Origin: Natrialba asiatica DSM 12278
GTDB lineage: Archaea > Halobacteriota > Halobacteria > Halobacteriales > Natrialbaceae
Assembly: GCF_000337555.1 (NCBI RefSeq)
Contig: NZ_AOIO01000040.1
Coordinates: forward strand, 62,001-126,000
Direction of reading: 5' to 3'
Length of the DNA stretch: 64,000 nt
The position numbers and the translations under genes were made by a program. Positions 25,555 through 32,391 of this stretch are shown in pieces. A model generated the notes under the pieces. That model did not search any database and was not told the DNA's origin. It saw only the letters and a list, made by a program, of their open reading frames with translations. The stretch's first letter is position 1. Each line of letters begins with the position of its first letter.

Positions 25555-26613
25555 ATGAAGATCAGCGTCGGTAGTATTAAACTTCCAAATTTCCAGATTC
25601 GCGAGGAACTTGATGAGGAGCACGTTAAAGAGATACGAGAAAGTTTTAAAGAAGACGGTCAGTGGAACCCAATTATTGTCCGTCCACTTAACGGTACAAG
25701 TGACGCAGAATATGAAGTAATTTCGGGTGCACACCGACTGAGTGCTGCCAGAGATCTTGATTGGGTGGAGATCGACGCGATTGTGAAGGATCTGGCAGAT
25801 CAAGAGGCTCGCGGTCTCGCGATCAAAACCAACCGTATGCAGAAGGAGATGAAGGACGAGGAGGTTGGTGAACTTTGTAAGGAACTCTACAACGACTACG
25901 GACTTGACGAAGAAGAGATTGGGGAAATCACGGGTATGTCGCCTCGTACAGTGCAGGACAAGATCACGCTCGTAATGGATCTTGCAGATCCGGTCTATGA
26001 GCTTGTGAAATCTGGTGATCTCGCAGCTCGAAAGGGACTAGTTGTTGCGACCCTTCCGAAGGAAGATCAGATGCGGTTCGTTGAAATGATGCAGGAGGAA
26101 GGGTGGAGTCGTGACGAAGCTCGCGCTCAACTCGACCGCTTCCAGAACGATACAGTAGTCACTGTTGGTTACAGTGGAAAGGACTTCGATGAACTCGTAG
26201 ACGAGCTGAAGGCAAAAGACGTCGAGGTACTCGTAGACGTTCGAGCCTCTGGCGAGTCAATGTATAAACCTAATTTCAACACCGATGTCTTGGAGAACCA
26301 GTTCGAAAACATCGATGAGATCAATTACGTCCATCGACCTGACTTCGGCGTCCCACAGCTGATGGTTGAGCCGTACAAAGAACAAGCAATCGGTCACAAG
26401 TGTTTCAGTGACTGGTACAACTGGCATATCCACAGCGAGGAAGACAAGCTAGAGGAGTTCGCGGATTTCTTGAAAAATGCCGGGAAACCCGCGCTTATGT
26501 GCATCGAGGAGTTCCCTGAACCGGAGGGCGATCAGCACCATTACTGTCATCGTCACCACTTGGCGAATGAACTCATCGACGAAGACTACTTCCGCCACCG
26601 CCAAGACATCTAA
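25555..26613 (+). CDS. ParB-like N-terminal domain and HTH fused to DUF488
   Basis: A 352-residue fusion. Residues 1-95 form a ParB/Srx-type nucleotide-binding domain (IRESFKEDGQWNPIIVRP, then VISGAHRLSAARDL with GAHR at 58-61). Residues 105-190 are a KorB/ParB-type HTH (EEEIGEITGMSPRTVQDKI). Residues 201-345 match DUF488: VVTVGYSGKDFDELVDEL, VEVLVDVR (224-230), a central YKPNFN, then PALMCIEEFPE and HYCHRHHLANEL with Cys316 and Cys331. DUF488 is thought to be enzymatic, but its reaction is not known. ParB-type domains are frequent in DNA-modification systems. The next two genes are methyltransferase-like, so I infer a role in marking or sensing modified DNA. Confidence 0.7.
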   Translation: MKISVGSIKLPNFQIREELDEEHVKEIRESFKEDGQWNPIIVRPLNGTSDAEYEVISGAHRLSAARDLDWVEIDAIVKDLADQEARGLAIKTNRMQKEMKDEEVGELCKELYNDYGLDEEEIGEITGMSPRTVQDKITLVMDLADPVYELVKSGDLAARKGLVVATLPKEDQMRFVEMMQEEGWSRDEARAQLDRFQNDTVVTVGYSGKDFDELVDELKAKDVEVLVDVRASGESMYKPNFNTDVLENQFENIDEINYVHRPDFGVPQLMVEPYKEQAIGHKCFSDWYNWHIHSEEDKLEEFADFLKNAGKPALMCIEEFPEPEGDQHHYCHRHHLANELIDEDYFRHRQDI

Positions 26614-26718
26614 GAGCGCTTCTTAGGTTATTATTCTCAGATAGCCATTGCCAGCTGAGATATACTGCGCCAGATATTGAATATTGAAGTAGGAGGGAAT
26701 CAGATTCAGATATAGCGA

Positions 26719-27393
26719 ATGTATCTTATGGATTTGAAGGATAGGGACACTGTTACGCCTAATCTTAGTCGACTCACTTCTGACATTTCTATGGTGTGCG
26801 AACACCTATACGAAGAAATGGATAAATCAGAGAGTCTGTGGATTTTCGCACCCTCAGAAGATCTCAAAAACGAATACTGGCCAGTCGCGATGGCAGTTGC
26901 CGATGAGATACGAGAGCGATCGCCCTATGCTCTGAAGAATGTGATTAGTCGTTATACGGATCCATCTGCTGTTCGTAACTTCACGAATACCCACGAAGAG
27001 ATCCTGTTTCTAGTCAAGGATAAGAAGGAATACTACTTCGATAAAGATTCAATCCGAGTTGCTCACGCATACGAAGGCAATGAGTGGGGTGAACGGTCCG
27101 AGGGACAGAGTGCGTACCACGATAATCAGGTACGACGGTATAATCCGGATGGGAAAGACCCGGGGAACTTGTGGTTAGCTGAGGATCGAACAGAAACTGC
27201 TGATGCGACGATTGATCGAACCGAGTCCTTGCCGCGAGGTCAAGCGGTGATTCGGTGTGTTCGTGCTGGATCACGAGAAGACGAGATTATTAACGTGGCT
27301 GGATTCAACGATTCGATTATCGATCTCATTGAAGAGGAAGATCGTGAGTGTAGACACCTATCGTTAGATGAGCTCATTGAGAAATACCGATGA
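26719..27393 (+). CDS. Catalytically degenerate DNA-methyltransferase homologue
   Basis: A 224-residue protein (alternative ATG 26728). It aligns with beta-class amino-methyltransferases over the middle and end: LWIFAPSEDLKNEYWPVAMAVADEI matches MWIVVDSL...HVAERARD of the next gene; THEEILFLVKDKKEYYFDKDSI matches the KKEYIVFLSKSESYSLHPE block; and SAYHDNQVRRYNPDGKDPGNLWL is the usual pre-motif-I region. The catalytic SPPY is absent. Motif I is replaced by INVAGFNDSI (191-200) where the partner has LDPFLGSGTT. It is therefore a pseudoenzyme, probably a target-recognition or regulatory subunit of a heterodimer. Its stop overlaps the next start (ATGA). Confidence 0.7.
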   Translation: MYLMDLKDRDTVTPNLSRLTSDISMVCEHLYEEMDKSESLWIFAPSEDLKNEYWPVAMAVADEIRERSPYALKNVISRYTDPSAVRNFTNTHEEILFLVKDKKEYYFDKDSIRVAHAYEGNEWGERSEGQSAYHDNQVRRYNPDGKDPGNLWLAEDRTETADATIDRTESLPRGQAVIRCVRAGSREDEIINVAGFNDSIIDLIEEEDRECRHLSLDELIEKYR

Positions 27394-28184
27394 TATCGCT
27401 ATCTAATTTCGCTGATTTGGAGGTTCATTGGGAGAGCAGTGAGGATCTCTCGGACTTAGAAACAGCGAGTGTTCAATCCGTTATCACCTCACCTCCGTAT
27501 TGGAATTTGAAGGACTACGGTCATGATGAACAAATCGGCACAACTGATGAATCCTACGAACGGTACTTAAATCGTCTACAGCAGGTTTTCAACGAATGTT
27601 ATCAGTGCCTTCGTGATGACGGCACGATGTGGATTGTCGTCGATTCCCTCATCGAACGGGGAAATATGAAACTGTTGCCGTATCACGTTGCGGAACGAGC
27701 GCGTGATTGTGGGTTCCTGCTCCAGAACATGATTGTCTGGTACAAGCCGACAGCGATTGCAGGAATGAATGATAGAACAGTTGTGAACAAGAAGGAGTAT
27801 ATCGTGTTTTTATCGAAGTCTGAGAGTTACTCGTTGCATCCAGAAATGAACGAAGACGTAGGTGATGAAGATCCAGCTAAGACGACGACAGATGAGTTAG
27901 GTACGATCTGGCGGCACCCAGTGAAGCGTGGAAGCCTCGGGCAGAATGTATCGCATAAAGCGCCGTTCCCAGTTCCATTAGCGAAACGATTAGTGCAGGT
28001 GTCTACTGAGCCAAGAAATATTGTGCTCGACCCGTTCCTAGGAAGCGGGACAACGGCATATGCAGCGTTATCTGAAGATCGTCGATGTCTTGGATACGAA
28101 ATCAATCAGGAGTTCGAGTCTGTAGTTTCGTCTCGACTCGCTGATTTGCAACAATCGGCTCTCCACACGAATTTTCAGGGCTGA
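27390..28184 (+). CDS. Beta-class DNA methyltransferase (N4-cytosine or N6-adenine)
   Basis: A 264-residue enzyme. Motif IV SPPY at 34-37 and motif I DPFLGSGTT at 214-222 are in the order IV-X-I of the beta group. SPPY is most frequent in N4-cytosine methyltransferases but also occurs in adenine enzymes, so the target base is open. The AdoMet pocket looks complete. It is translationally coupled to the degenerate homologue upstream. No restriction endonuclease is recognisable next to it, so it is not a plain type II restriction-modification pair. Confidence 0.85.
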   Translation: MISLSNFADLEVHWESSEDLSDLETASVQSVITSPPYWNLKDYGHDEQIGTTDESYERYLNRLQQVFNECYQCLRDDGTMWIVVDSLIERGNMKLLPYHVAERARDCGFLLQNMIVWYKPTAIAGMNDRTVVNKKEYIVFLSKSESYSLHPEMNEDVGDEDPAKTTTDELGTIWRHPVKRGSLGQNVSHKAPFPVPLAKRLVQVSTEPRNIVLDPFLGSGTTAYAALSEDRRCLGYEINQEFESVVSSRLADLQQSALHTNFQG

Positions 28185-28269
28185 TAGTACATCTAGATTT
28201 GCTAGATCTCTATTTCTACTTTTCAATCCATCCCCTCGGGGTTATACGGCGACAAAATCGGTTTCCCGA

Positions 28270-28304
28270 ATATGCACACGAGTTCAAGCAGGCCGTGTGC
28301 ATAT
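28270..28304. repeat. Perfect 11-bp inverted repeat
   Basis: ATATGCACACG (28270-28280) and CGTGTGCATAT (28294-28304) are separated by 13 bp. The palindrome lies at the right end of the AT-rich cargo and about 130 bp before the next gene. It could be an operator, a recombination site, or the border of the inserted cargo. Confidence 0.5.
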
Positions 28305-28432
28305 CTCGTGTCGATCGACCTCGCGAAACCGGATTCGTCTCTGGTGGGCCGACAGGTTCGGCCGGTTTTGGGCCGATATGGGCCGTTCAGTGAGCCGAAA
28401 AAACTAGGATTTCGGGGGTCGTGTGTACGAGC

Positions 28433-28687
28433 ATGCGAATCCGAACCGATGGCGATTATGCGTATCGACAAGACGCTATCGAACGCGCAGCAGACTTCTA
28501 CGACTATAACAAGACGAAAGCGGTCGTGAGTGCCTGCGACGACGTGCCCCATTTCGTCCAGGCGGCTCGCCAGGTACTCGCCCGTGATGATCTTACCCTC
28601 GAGCAGCGCCGGGAGATCGCCGAGACGCTATCGACGAGAGCAGTGAGTTTCGAGGTCGACACCGAGATCGTCGTCGACACCGAATAG
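28433..28687 (+). CDS. Small conserved provirus protein, DUF7692-like
   Basis: An 84-residue acidic protein starting MRIRTDGDYAYRQDAIERAADFYDYNKTKAVVSAC. The first half looks like a ribbon-helix-helix DNA-binding unit (a strand followed by two helices), and the end (EIAETLSTRAVSFEVDTEIVVDTE) is acidic. I recall near-identical proteins in haloarchaeal proviruses. The start at 28433 is chosen by similarity with that N terminus. Confidence 0.6.
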   Translation: MRIRTDGDYAYRQDAIERAADFYDYNKTKAVVSACDDVPHFVQAARQVLARDDLTLEQRREIAETLSTRAVSFEVDTEIVVDTE

Positions 28688-28829
28688 ACACCGATCGAGG
28701 GTGTCATAGAAGGTTCGCATACTCATCCTACGCCTTCCAGACAAATGGTAAGGACAGAGGATGTAAAGAACGGTATGAGACATACTAAAAGAGAAAAAGA
28801 CTCTTGTTCAATGGTATTTCAATTTTGGT

Positions 28830-29177
28830 ATGGTCTCCCGCAAAGCACGCCTCCGATATATCCCGTATGGATTGGTCGTTCTCGGTCTCATAAGCGTGTG
28901 GTACGGTTACTTTGAGAGGTTCCCATTTCTTGTAATCGGAATCGCCGCTATTCTTGGAGCAGTATCTACCCTCGTTCGTGGGTATACCGCGACTAATCTT
29001 GCGATGATGTTTGGAGTACTGGCACTGTGCGGTTTGCTTGTGGGTATCTACACACTCGCCGTTAATGGAGCGTCAGTATGGACTGTCGCATATCTTGCAG
29101 TTGGAATTGCGGCAGGCATACGGGCCAGACAATACTGGCAGGCCCATCCGTGGAAACCAGAAGATAGCAACTGGTAG
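28830..29177 (+). CDS. Four-helix membrane protein
   Basis: A 115-residue protein with four hydrophobic helices (IPYGLVVLGLISVWYGYF, FLVIGIAAILGAVSTLV, LAMMFGVLALCGLLVGIYTLAV, VWTVAYLAVGIAAGI) and a basic N terminus. No family is recognised. It lies between the DUF7692-like gene and the PD-(D/E)XK-like gene and could be a viral or cargo protein. Confidence 0.55.
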   Translation: MVSRKARLRYIPYGLVVLGLISVWYGYFERFPFLVIGIAAILGAVSTLVRGYTATNLAMMFGVLALCGLLVGIYTLAVNGASVWTVAYLAVGIAAGIRARQYWQAHPWKPEDSNW

Positions 29178-29294
29178 GTCTGTTCGGTTCGTAGGTGTAG
29201 GGGACCATCTATTCTATACAGAATGAGAGAAATGAAGGCCATGCGACTCGTTCTATGATCCCCTCTACTGATAGCTGTGAATCTGTGCTATTAG

Positions 29295-29678
29295 TTAGAA
29301 AACTGAGTCAATCGAGATTTTTGCCTGCTGAGTGCCGCGGTGATCGCCACCACCGTGCCAGCGGAGTAGCGGGAGGTCACAGGCGCGGACCATCTTATCC
29401 TGAAGGACCGTCAGTCCCGATCGCCCATGTGGACGATAGACGACGAAACAGTACCACCCGTCATGTCGCCGTAGCTTCTCGTGGTATTCACGATAGATTT
29501 TCCAGTTTCCGGGCTGGCCGTTCGAATGCTCGTGCATCGTCGATTTGATTTCGACGGGCGTGCCGTTGCCGAACCTGGCGTCGTGCCAACTGGCACGCTC
29601 GAGTTCAAACCGACGTTTCTCGGCCACCCGCTTCTCGACGATCGTGCCGAAGTGGTTGGCTCGCTTCGAGCGGTTCAC
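29295..29678 (-). CDS. PD-(D/E)XK-like provirus protein, paralogue of 21738-22259
   Basis: A protein of about 127 residues. Core HFGTIVEKRVAEKR, then WHDARFGNGTPVEIKST, REYHEKL and WYCFVVYRP fits the Holliday-junction-resolvase-like nuclease fold: Glu in the first helix, D...ExK pair. I chose the GTG at 29678: a TATA tract (29704-29711) lies 25 nt upstream, which predicts a leaderless transcript there, whereas the ATG at 29693 would be only about 10 nt from the TATA box. Function inferred. Confidence 0.55.
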   Translation of the reverse strand: MNRSKRANHFGTIVEKRVAEKRRFELERASWHDARFGNGTPVEIKSTMHEHSNGQPGNWKIYREYHEKLRRHDGWYCFVVYRPHGRSGLTVLQDKMVRACDLPLLRWHGGGDHRGTQQAKISIDSVF

Positions 29679-29715
29679 GCGGACCACGCGCATCGCGCGC
29701 CACTATATATACTCC

Positions 29716-29810
29716 TGCGCCGGCCGAGACTCGAACTCGACGAGCGACGCGATGGGCCGCGGGGACGCGGTCCTGTCGGACCGCGCCGCCCATGACTACA
29801 GGGGGGTCGG
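29716..29810 (-). other. tRNA-like 3' segment and hairpins
   Basis: On the minus strand, TCGAG-TTCGAGT-CTCGG (29724-29740) is a perfect five-pair T arm with a TTCRANY loop, followed by CCGGCGC and A as acceptor-like end. Upstream there is a hairpin GCGGTCC/GGACCGC (29767-29784) and an outer ATGGGC/GCCCAT pairing. A matching 5' acceptor strand is not found, so it is not a complete tRNA. It could be a tRNA relic from an older att site or a viral tRNA mimic. Confidence 0.35.
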
Positions 29811-29841
29811 TTGCGCTTTACAGGTTGATACCCCGACGCCG

Positions 29842-31011
29842 TCATGCGATCACCTGCTCGACTGTGTTAACCCAGTCTGCTCGCTTGCCGCCTTCATCGA
29901 TGTCTTTCCACCAATTTGAGACGGTAGCGTGGCTGTAGGGGACGAACTCGGCGGTTTCGCGCGCGGACATTCCCTGGCGTCGACACTCCTCCATCGTCCA
30001 GGCGGCGACGCGTTTCACGTCTTCTTCAGCGATTGCATCACCATCTTTCTCGTCACCCTTCGGTGCGTTCCAGGACCAATCGGCTTCGTCCTGGGTGTGA
30101 AAGTTCCAGTCGGTCGGCGGGATGCCCTCGAGCGGCCGCGGATCGACATCGACGAGTTTCCCGCCCGAGACGCGATCGGCGACGACCGCGGTCTTCTGCG
30201 AGGTCTTTTTGATTATCGTGCCGACGCGCCACAGCAGCGGGTGGATCGACGATTCGTCGTGGCCGATATAGATGAGCGCGCCGCCGTATTTGCGGATCTT
30301 GAACACCAGTGGTCCCATTTTCTGGCGGACTTTGTGCCCGTCTGCACCCGTTCCCGAAGCGTTCGTCGAGAACTCGTCGCCGATGAATAGCTTCGGTTGC
30401 TGCGAGTTCGTAACTGGATCACCGTCTTGCTGAACCCACTCCTCGAGCAGCGGGTAGTGTGGAATCCAGCCATCTTCCACGCTGCCGTCGTCTCGCACCC
30501 AACTGTCGAGGCGATCCAGCGTTCGGATGTTACTGCCGACGAGTAGATTACCGTCGACCCAGCGCTCACGGAGCTGGCCCAACAGCCCAGCGAAGTCGGT
30601 CTTGCCCGCGCCCATTTCGCCGAGCAGCACGATCACGGGTGCGGGGCCGGCGACGATCTCCTGCAGCCGAGTGACGGCTTTGATTCCTGCGAGGTCGGCC
30701 TGTTGGCTCGGGTCGCCGATATAGTGCTTGAGCGTCACCGTGTCGCCGTTTTCGAGCGCCTGGCGCGCAGTATGGCCACCTTCGGCCTGGAGGATCTGCT
30801 TGTTCTTGCCGACGCTGAGGTAGTCCTTCGCGGCCTTAGTTTGCCACCGGTCGGGATCGTGGTGCAGTGCCCGCACGGTGAGTTGGCGGTCGATCTGCTC
30901 GTCTCGAACGAATCCCGAGTGTGGAAGCACCTCGTCGGGATCAGGCTCAAGGTTGTTCCGCTGGTACTCGCGAAAGCCACCGACCGTGTAGTTGTCCTGC
31001 TCGTCACTCAT
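29842..31011 (-). CDS. VP8-like P-loop ATPase of pleolipoviruses
   Basis: A 389-residue protein (MSDEQDNYTVGGFREYQ; an ATG four codons upstream is also possible). Walker A GEMGAGKT at 131-138 and Walker B KLFIGDE at 207-213 lie in an AAA/FtsK-HerA-like fold. Residues 345-370 (MSARETAEFVPYSHATVSNWWKD) form a HTH of the resolvase/Sigma type. In pleolipoviruses the ATPase gene follows the spike and membrane-protein genes; its exact role (genome packaging or membrane remodelling) is not settled. Start overlaps the preceding gene by eight bases. Confidence 0.75.
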   Translation of the reverse strand: MSDEQDNYTVGGFREYQRNNLEPDPDEVLPHSGFVRDEQIDRQLTVRALHHDPDRWQTKAAKDYLSVGKNKQILQAEGGHTARQALENGDTVTLKHYIGDPSQQADLAGIKAVTRLQEIVAGPAPVIVLLGEMGAGKTDFAGLLGQLRERWVDGNLLVGSNIRTLDRLDSWVRDDGSVEDGWIPHYPLLEEWVQQDGDPVTNSQQPKLFIGDEFSTNASGTGADGHKVRQKMGPLVFKIRKYGGALIYIGHDESSIHPLLWRVGTIIKKTSQKTAVVADRVSGGKLVDVDPRPLEGIPPTDWNFHTQDEADWSWNAPKGDEKDGDAIAEEDVKRVAAWTMEECRRQGMSARETAEFVPYSHATVSNWWKDIDEGGKRADWVNTVEQVIA

Positions 31012-31804
31012 CGGTGCCCCCATCGGTTGCTGCCGCGCCTGGTTGCTCGGTCGGGACTGGGGTTCGTGGGCCGTGTTCGTCGGTGTACTCGGTGACGTAC
31101 TCGGTCATGTCCTGAATCTCGTCTATATCGCGCTGTTCGGCGTCGTCTTTAGCCGATTCGAAATGGTCCTTGACTGTGGTTCTCGGGTTCATCAGCCCGC
31201 GTTCGTCGGCTTCCGCTTCCTCGTTGATCACGTCGCGCTGGATCTCGAGCCCCATCTTCGAAATGCGGCCGCGGAGTCGATTGTACTCGAGAAAGGCGTC
31301 GACGAGGTCGCCGTGAATGTCCTCGAGCATGGCTTTCGTCGTGACAAGTTTCGAATCCGCGAGTTGGCTGAAGTAACACCCGCGCACGACGAGTTGATCC
31401 GTGTCTTCGTGATAGGTGAACTCGCGCACCTCGTAGGCGTCGCCATCGTTACAGACGTAGGGAGACGGGCCTTCAACGGTCTTCTCAGACCACACCTCGG
31501 GTGCGACGTAGAGCTTCCGTCTGGTATCGTCAACACCATTGATGTGGTACACTTGCTCCATGTGCCGATTGCGGAGCTTCCTGGCTCCGGTGATGAACAG
31601 CCCGAGCAGCGGCGGCCCAAGCAGTAGCATTGCCGCGAAGATCCCTCTGGCAACAGGTGGGATTCCTGGAATCTCGGGCTGAATCCAGATGAGCGCCGCG
31701 CCGAGTGAAACTGCAAGGCCGGCGACGAGCAGCTGCCCTTCTGCGAGCAGGTAGGTCAACCGGTCTGACCAGCCGCCGAACGTTGAACTCGTGTCTCCGC
31801 TCAT
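31004..31804 (-). CDS. Provirus membrane protein with two N-terminal helices
   Basis: A 266-residue protein. Residues 20-75 hold two membrane helices (LLVAGLAVSLGAALIWI, GIFAAMLLLGPPLLGLFI), followed by a soluble domain of about 190 residues with a Glu/Arg-rich helix and an acidic end. In pleolipoviruses the gene between the spike partner and the ATPase encodes a protein like this. Its ATG overlaps the stop of the preceding gene (ATGA). Confidence 0.65.
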   Translation of the reverse strand: MSGDTSSTFGGWSDRLTYLLAEGQLLVAGLAVSLGAALIWIQPEIPGIPPVARGIFAAMLLLGPPLLGLFITGARKLRNRHMEQVYHINGVDDTRRKLYVAPEVWSEKTVEGPSPYVCNDGDAYEVREFTYHEDTDQLVVRGCYFSQLADSKLVTTKAMLEDIHGDLVDAFLEYNRLRGRISKMGLEIQRDVINEEAEADERGLMNPRTTVKDHFESAKDDAEQRDIDEIQDMTEYVTEYTDEHGPRTPVPTEQPGAAATDGGTDE

Positions 31805-32391
31805 GCTTCAATCACTCCGTTTTCCTCCTGGCGGACGACGTATGCGGCCCCGAGTGCCGCGAGTCCGGTCGTCATGATAACGCCCGTGAACAGCCCGGAT
31901 TCACCGCCGAACGTCCTGAACGGATTCTGTTCGGCTGTGCCCGCGCTTACAAACGCGCCGGTCCCCTGCTGCAGTGACCGTCGCGTCGCGATCGCGACGC
32001 CCGCGCCCTGCCGATCGGTGACCGGCATCGTGATCGTATTCGATCCCTCGGCTAACTCCGTCTCTTGGTAGTTGAAGCTCCCCGTCCCCTCTTCGAAGTC
32101 GCCGGCTTCGGTCATCGATACTTCCGTTTCCGATTCCGCCTCGATTTCGATCGTGAACATTCCTGGCGCGTATTCCCAGTCGGTGATTCGAGTGCCGCTG
32201 TCGATCTCTTGCAGATAGTCGTCGGTCGCTTCGGCTGTCGTCTGGCTGTCCTCGAGCGACTCGTTGCCCTGGTCGCTCGCGTTGCCGGGGTCCTCCTGCG
32301 CCGCGATCGGGATGGTCGCCACGCCCATGCCCATCGCGAGCAGCACCGCTACCACGCTGACGAAAACGAAAATCCGTCTCATCTCACTCAC
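31801..32391 (-). CDS. Provirus secreted protein with C-terminal membrane anchor
   Basis: A 196-residue protein. It has a signal peptide (FVFVSVVAVLLAMGMGVATIPIAAQ), an acidic beta-rich domain with repeated Thr/Gly (EIEAESETEVSMTEAGDF, NTITMPVTDRQGAGVAIATRRS), and a C-terminal helix (GLFTGVIMTTGLAALGAAYVV) with a short cytoplasmic end. The topology is that of a type I membrane protein on the virion surface, next to the spike. It overlaps the spike gene by eight bases. Confidence 0.65.
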   Translation of the reverse strand: MSEMRRIFVFVSVVAVLLAMGMGVATIPIAAQEDPGNASDQGNESLEDSQTTAEATDDYLQEIDSGTRITDWEYAPGMFTIEIEAESETEVSMTEAGDFEEGTGSFNYQETELAEGSNTITMPVTDRQGAGVAIATRRSLQQGTGAFVSAGTAEQNPFRTFGGESGLFTGVIMTTGLAALGAAYVVRQEENGVIEA

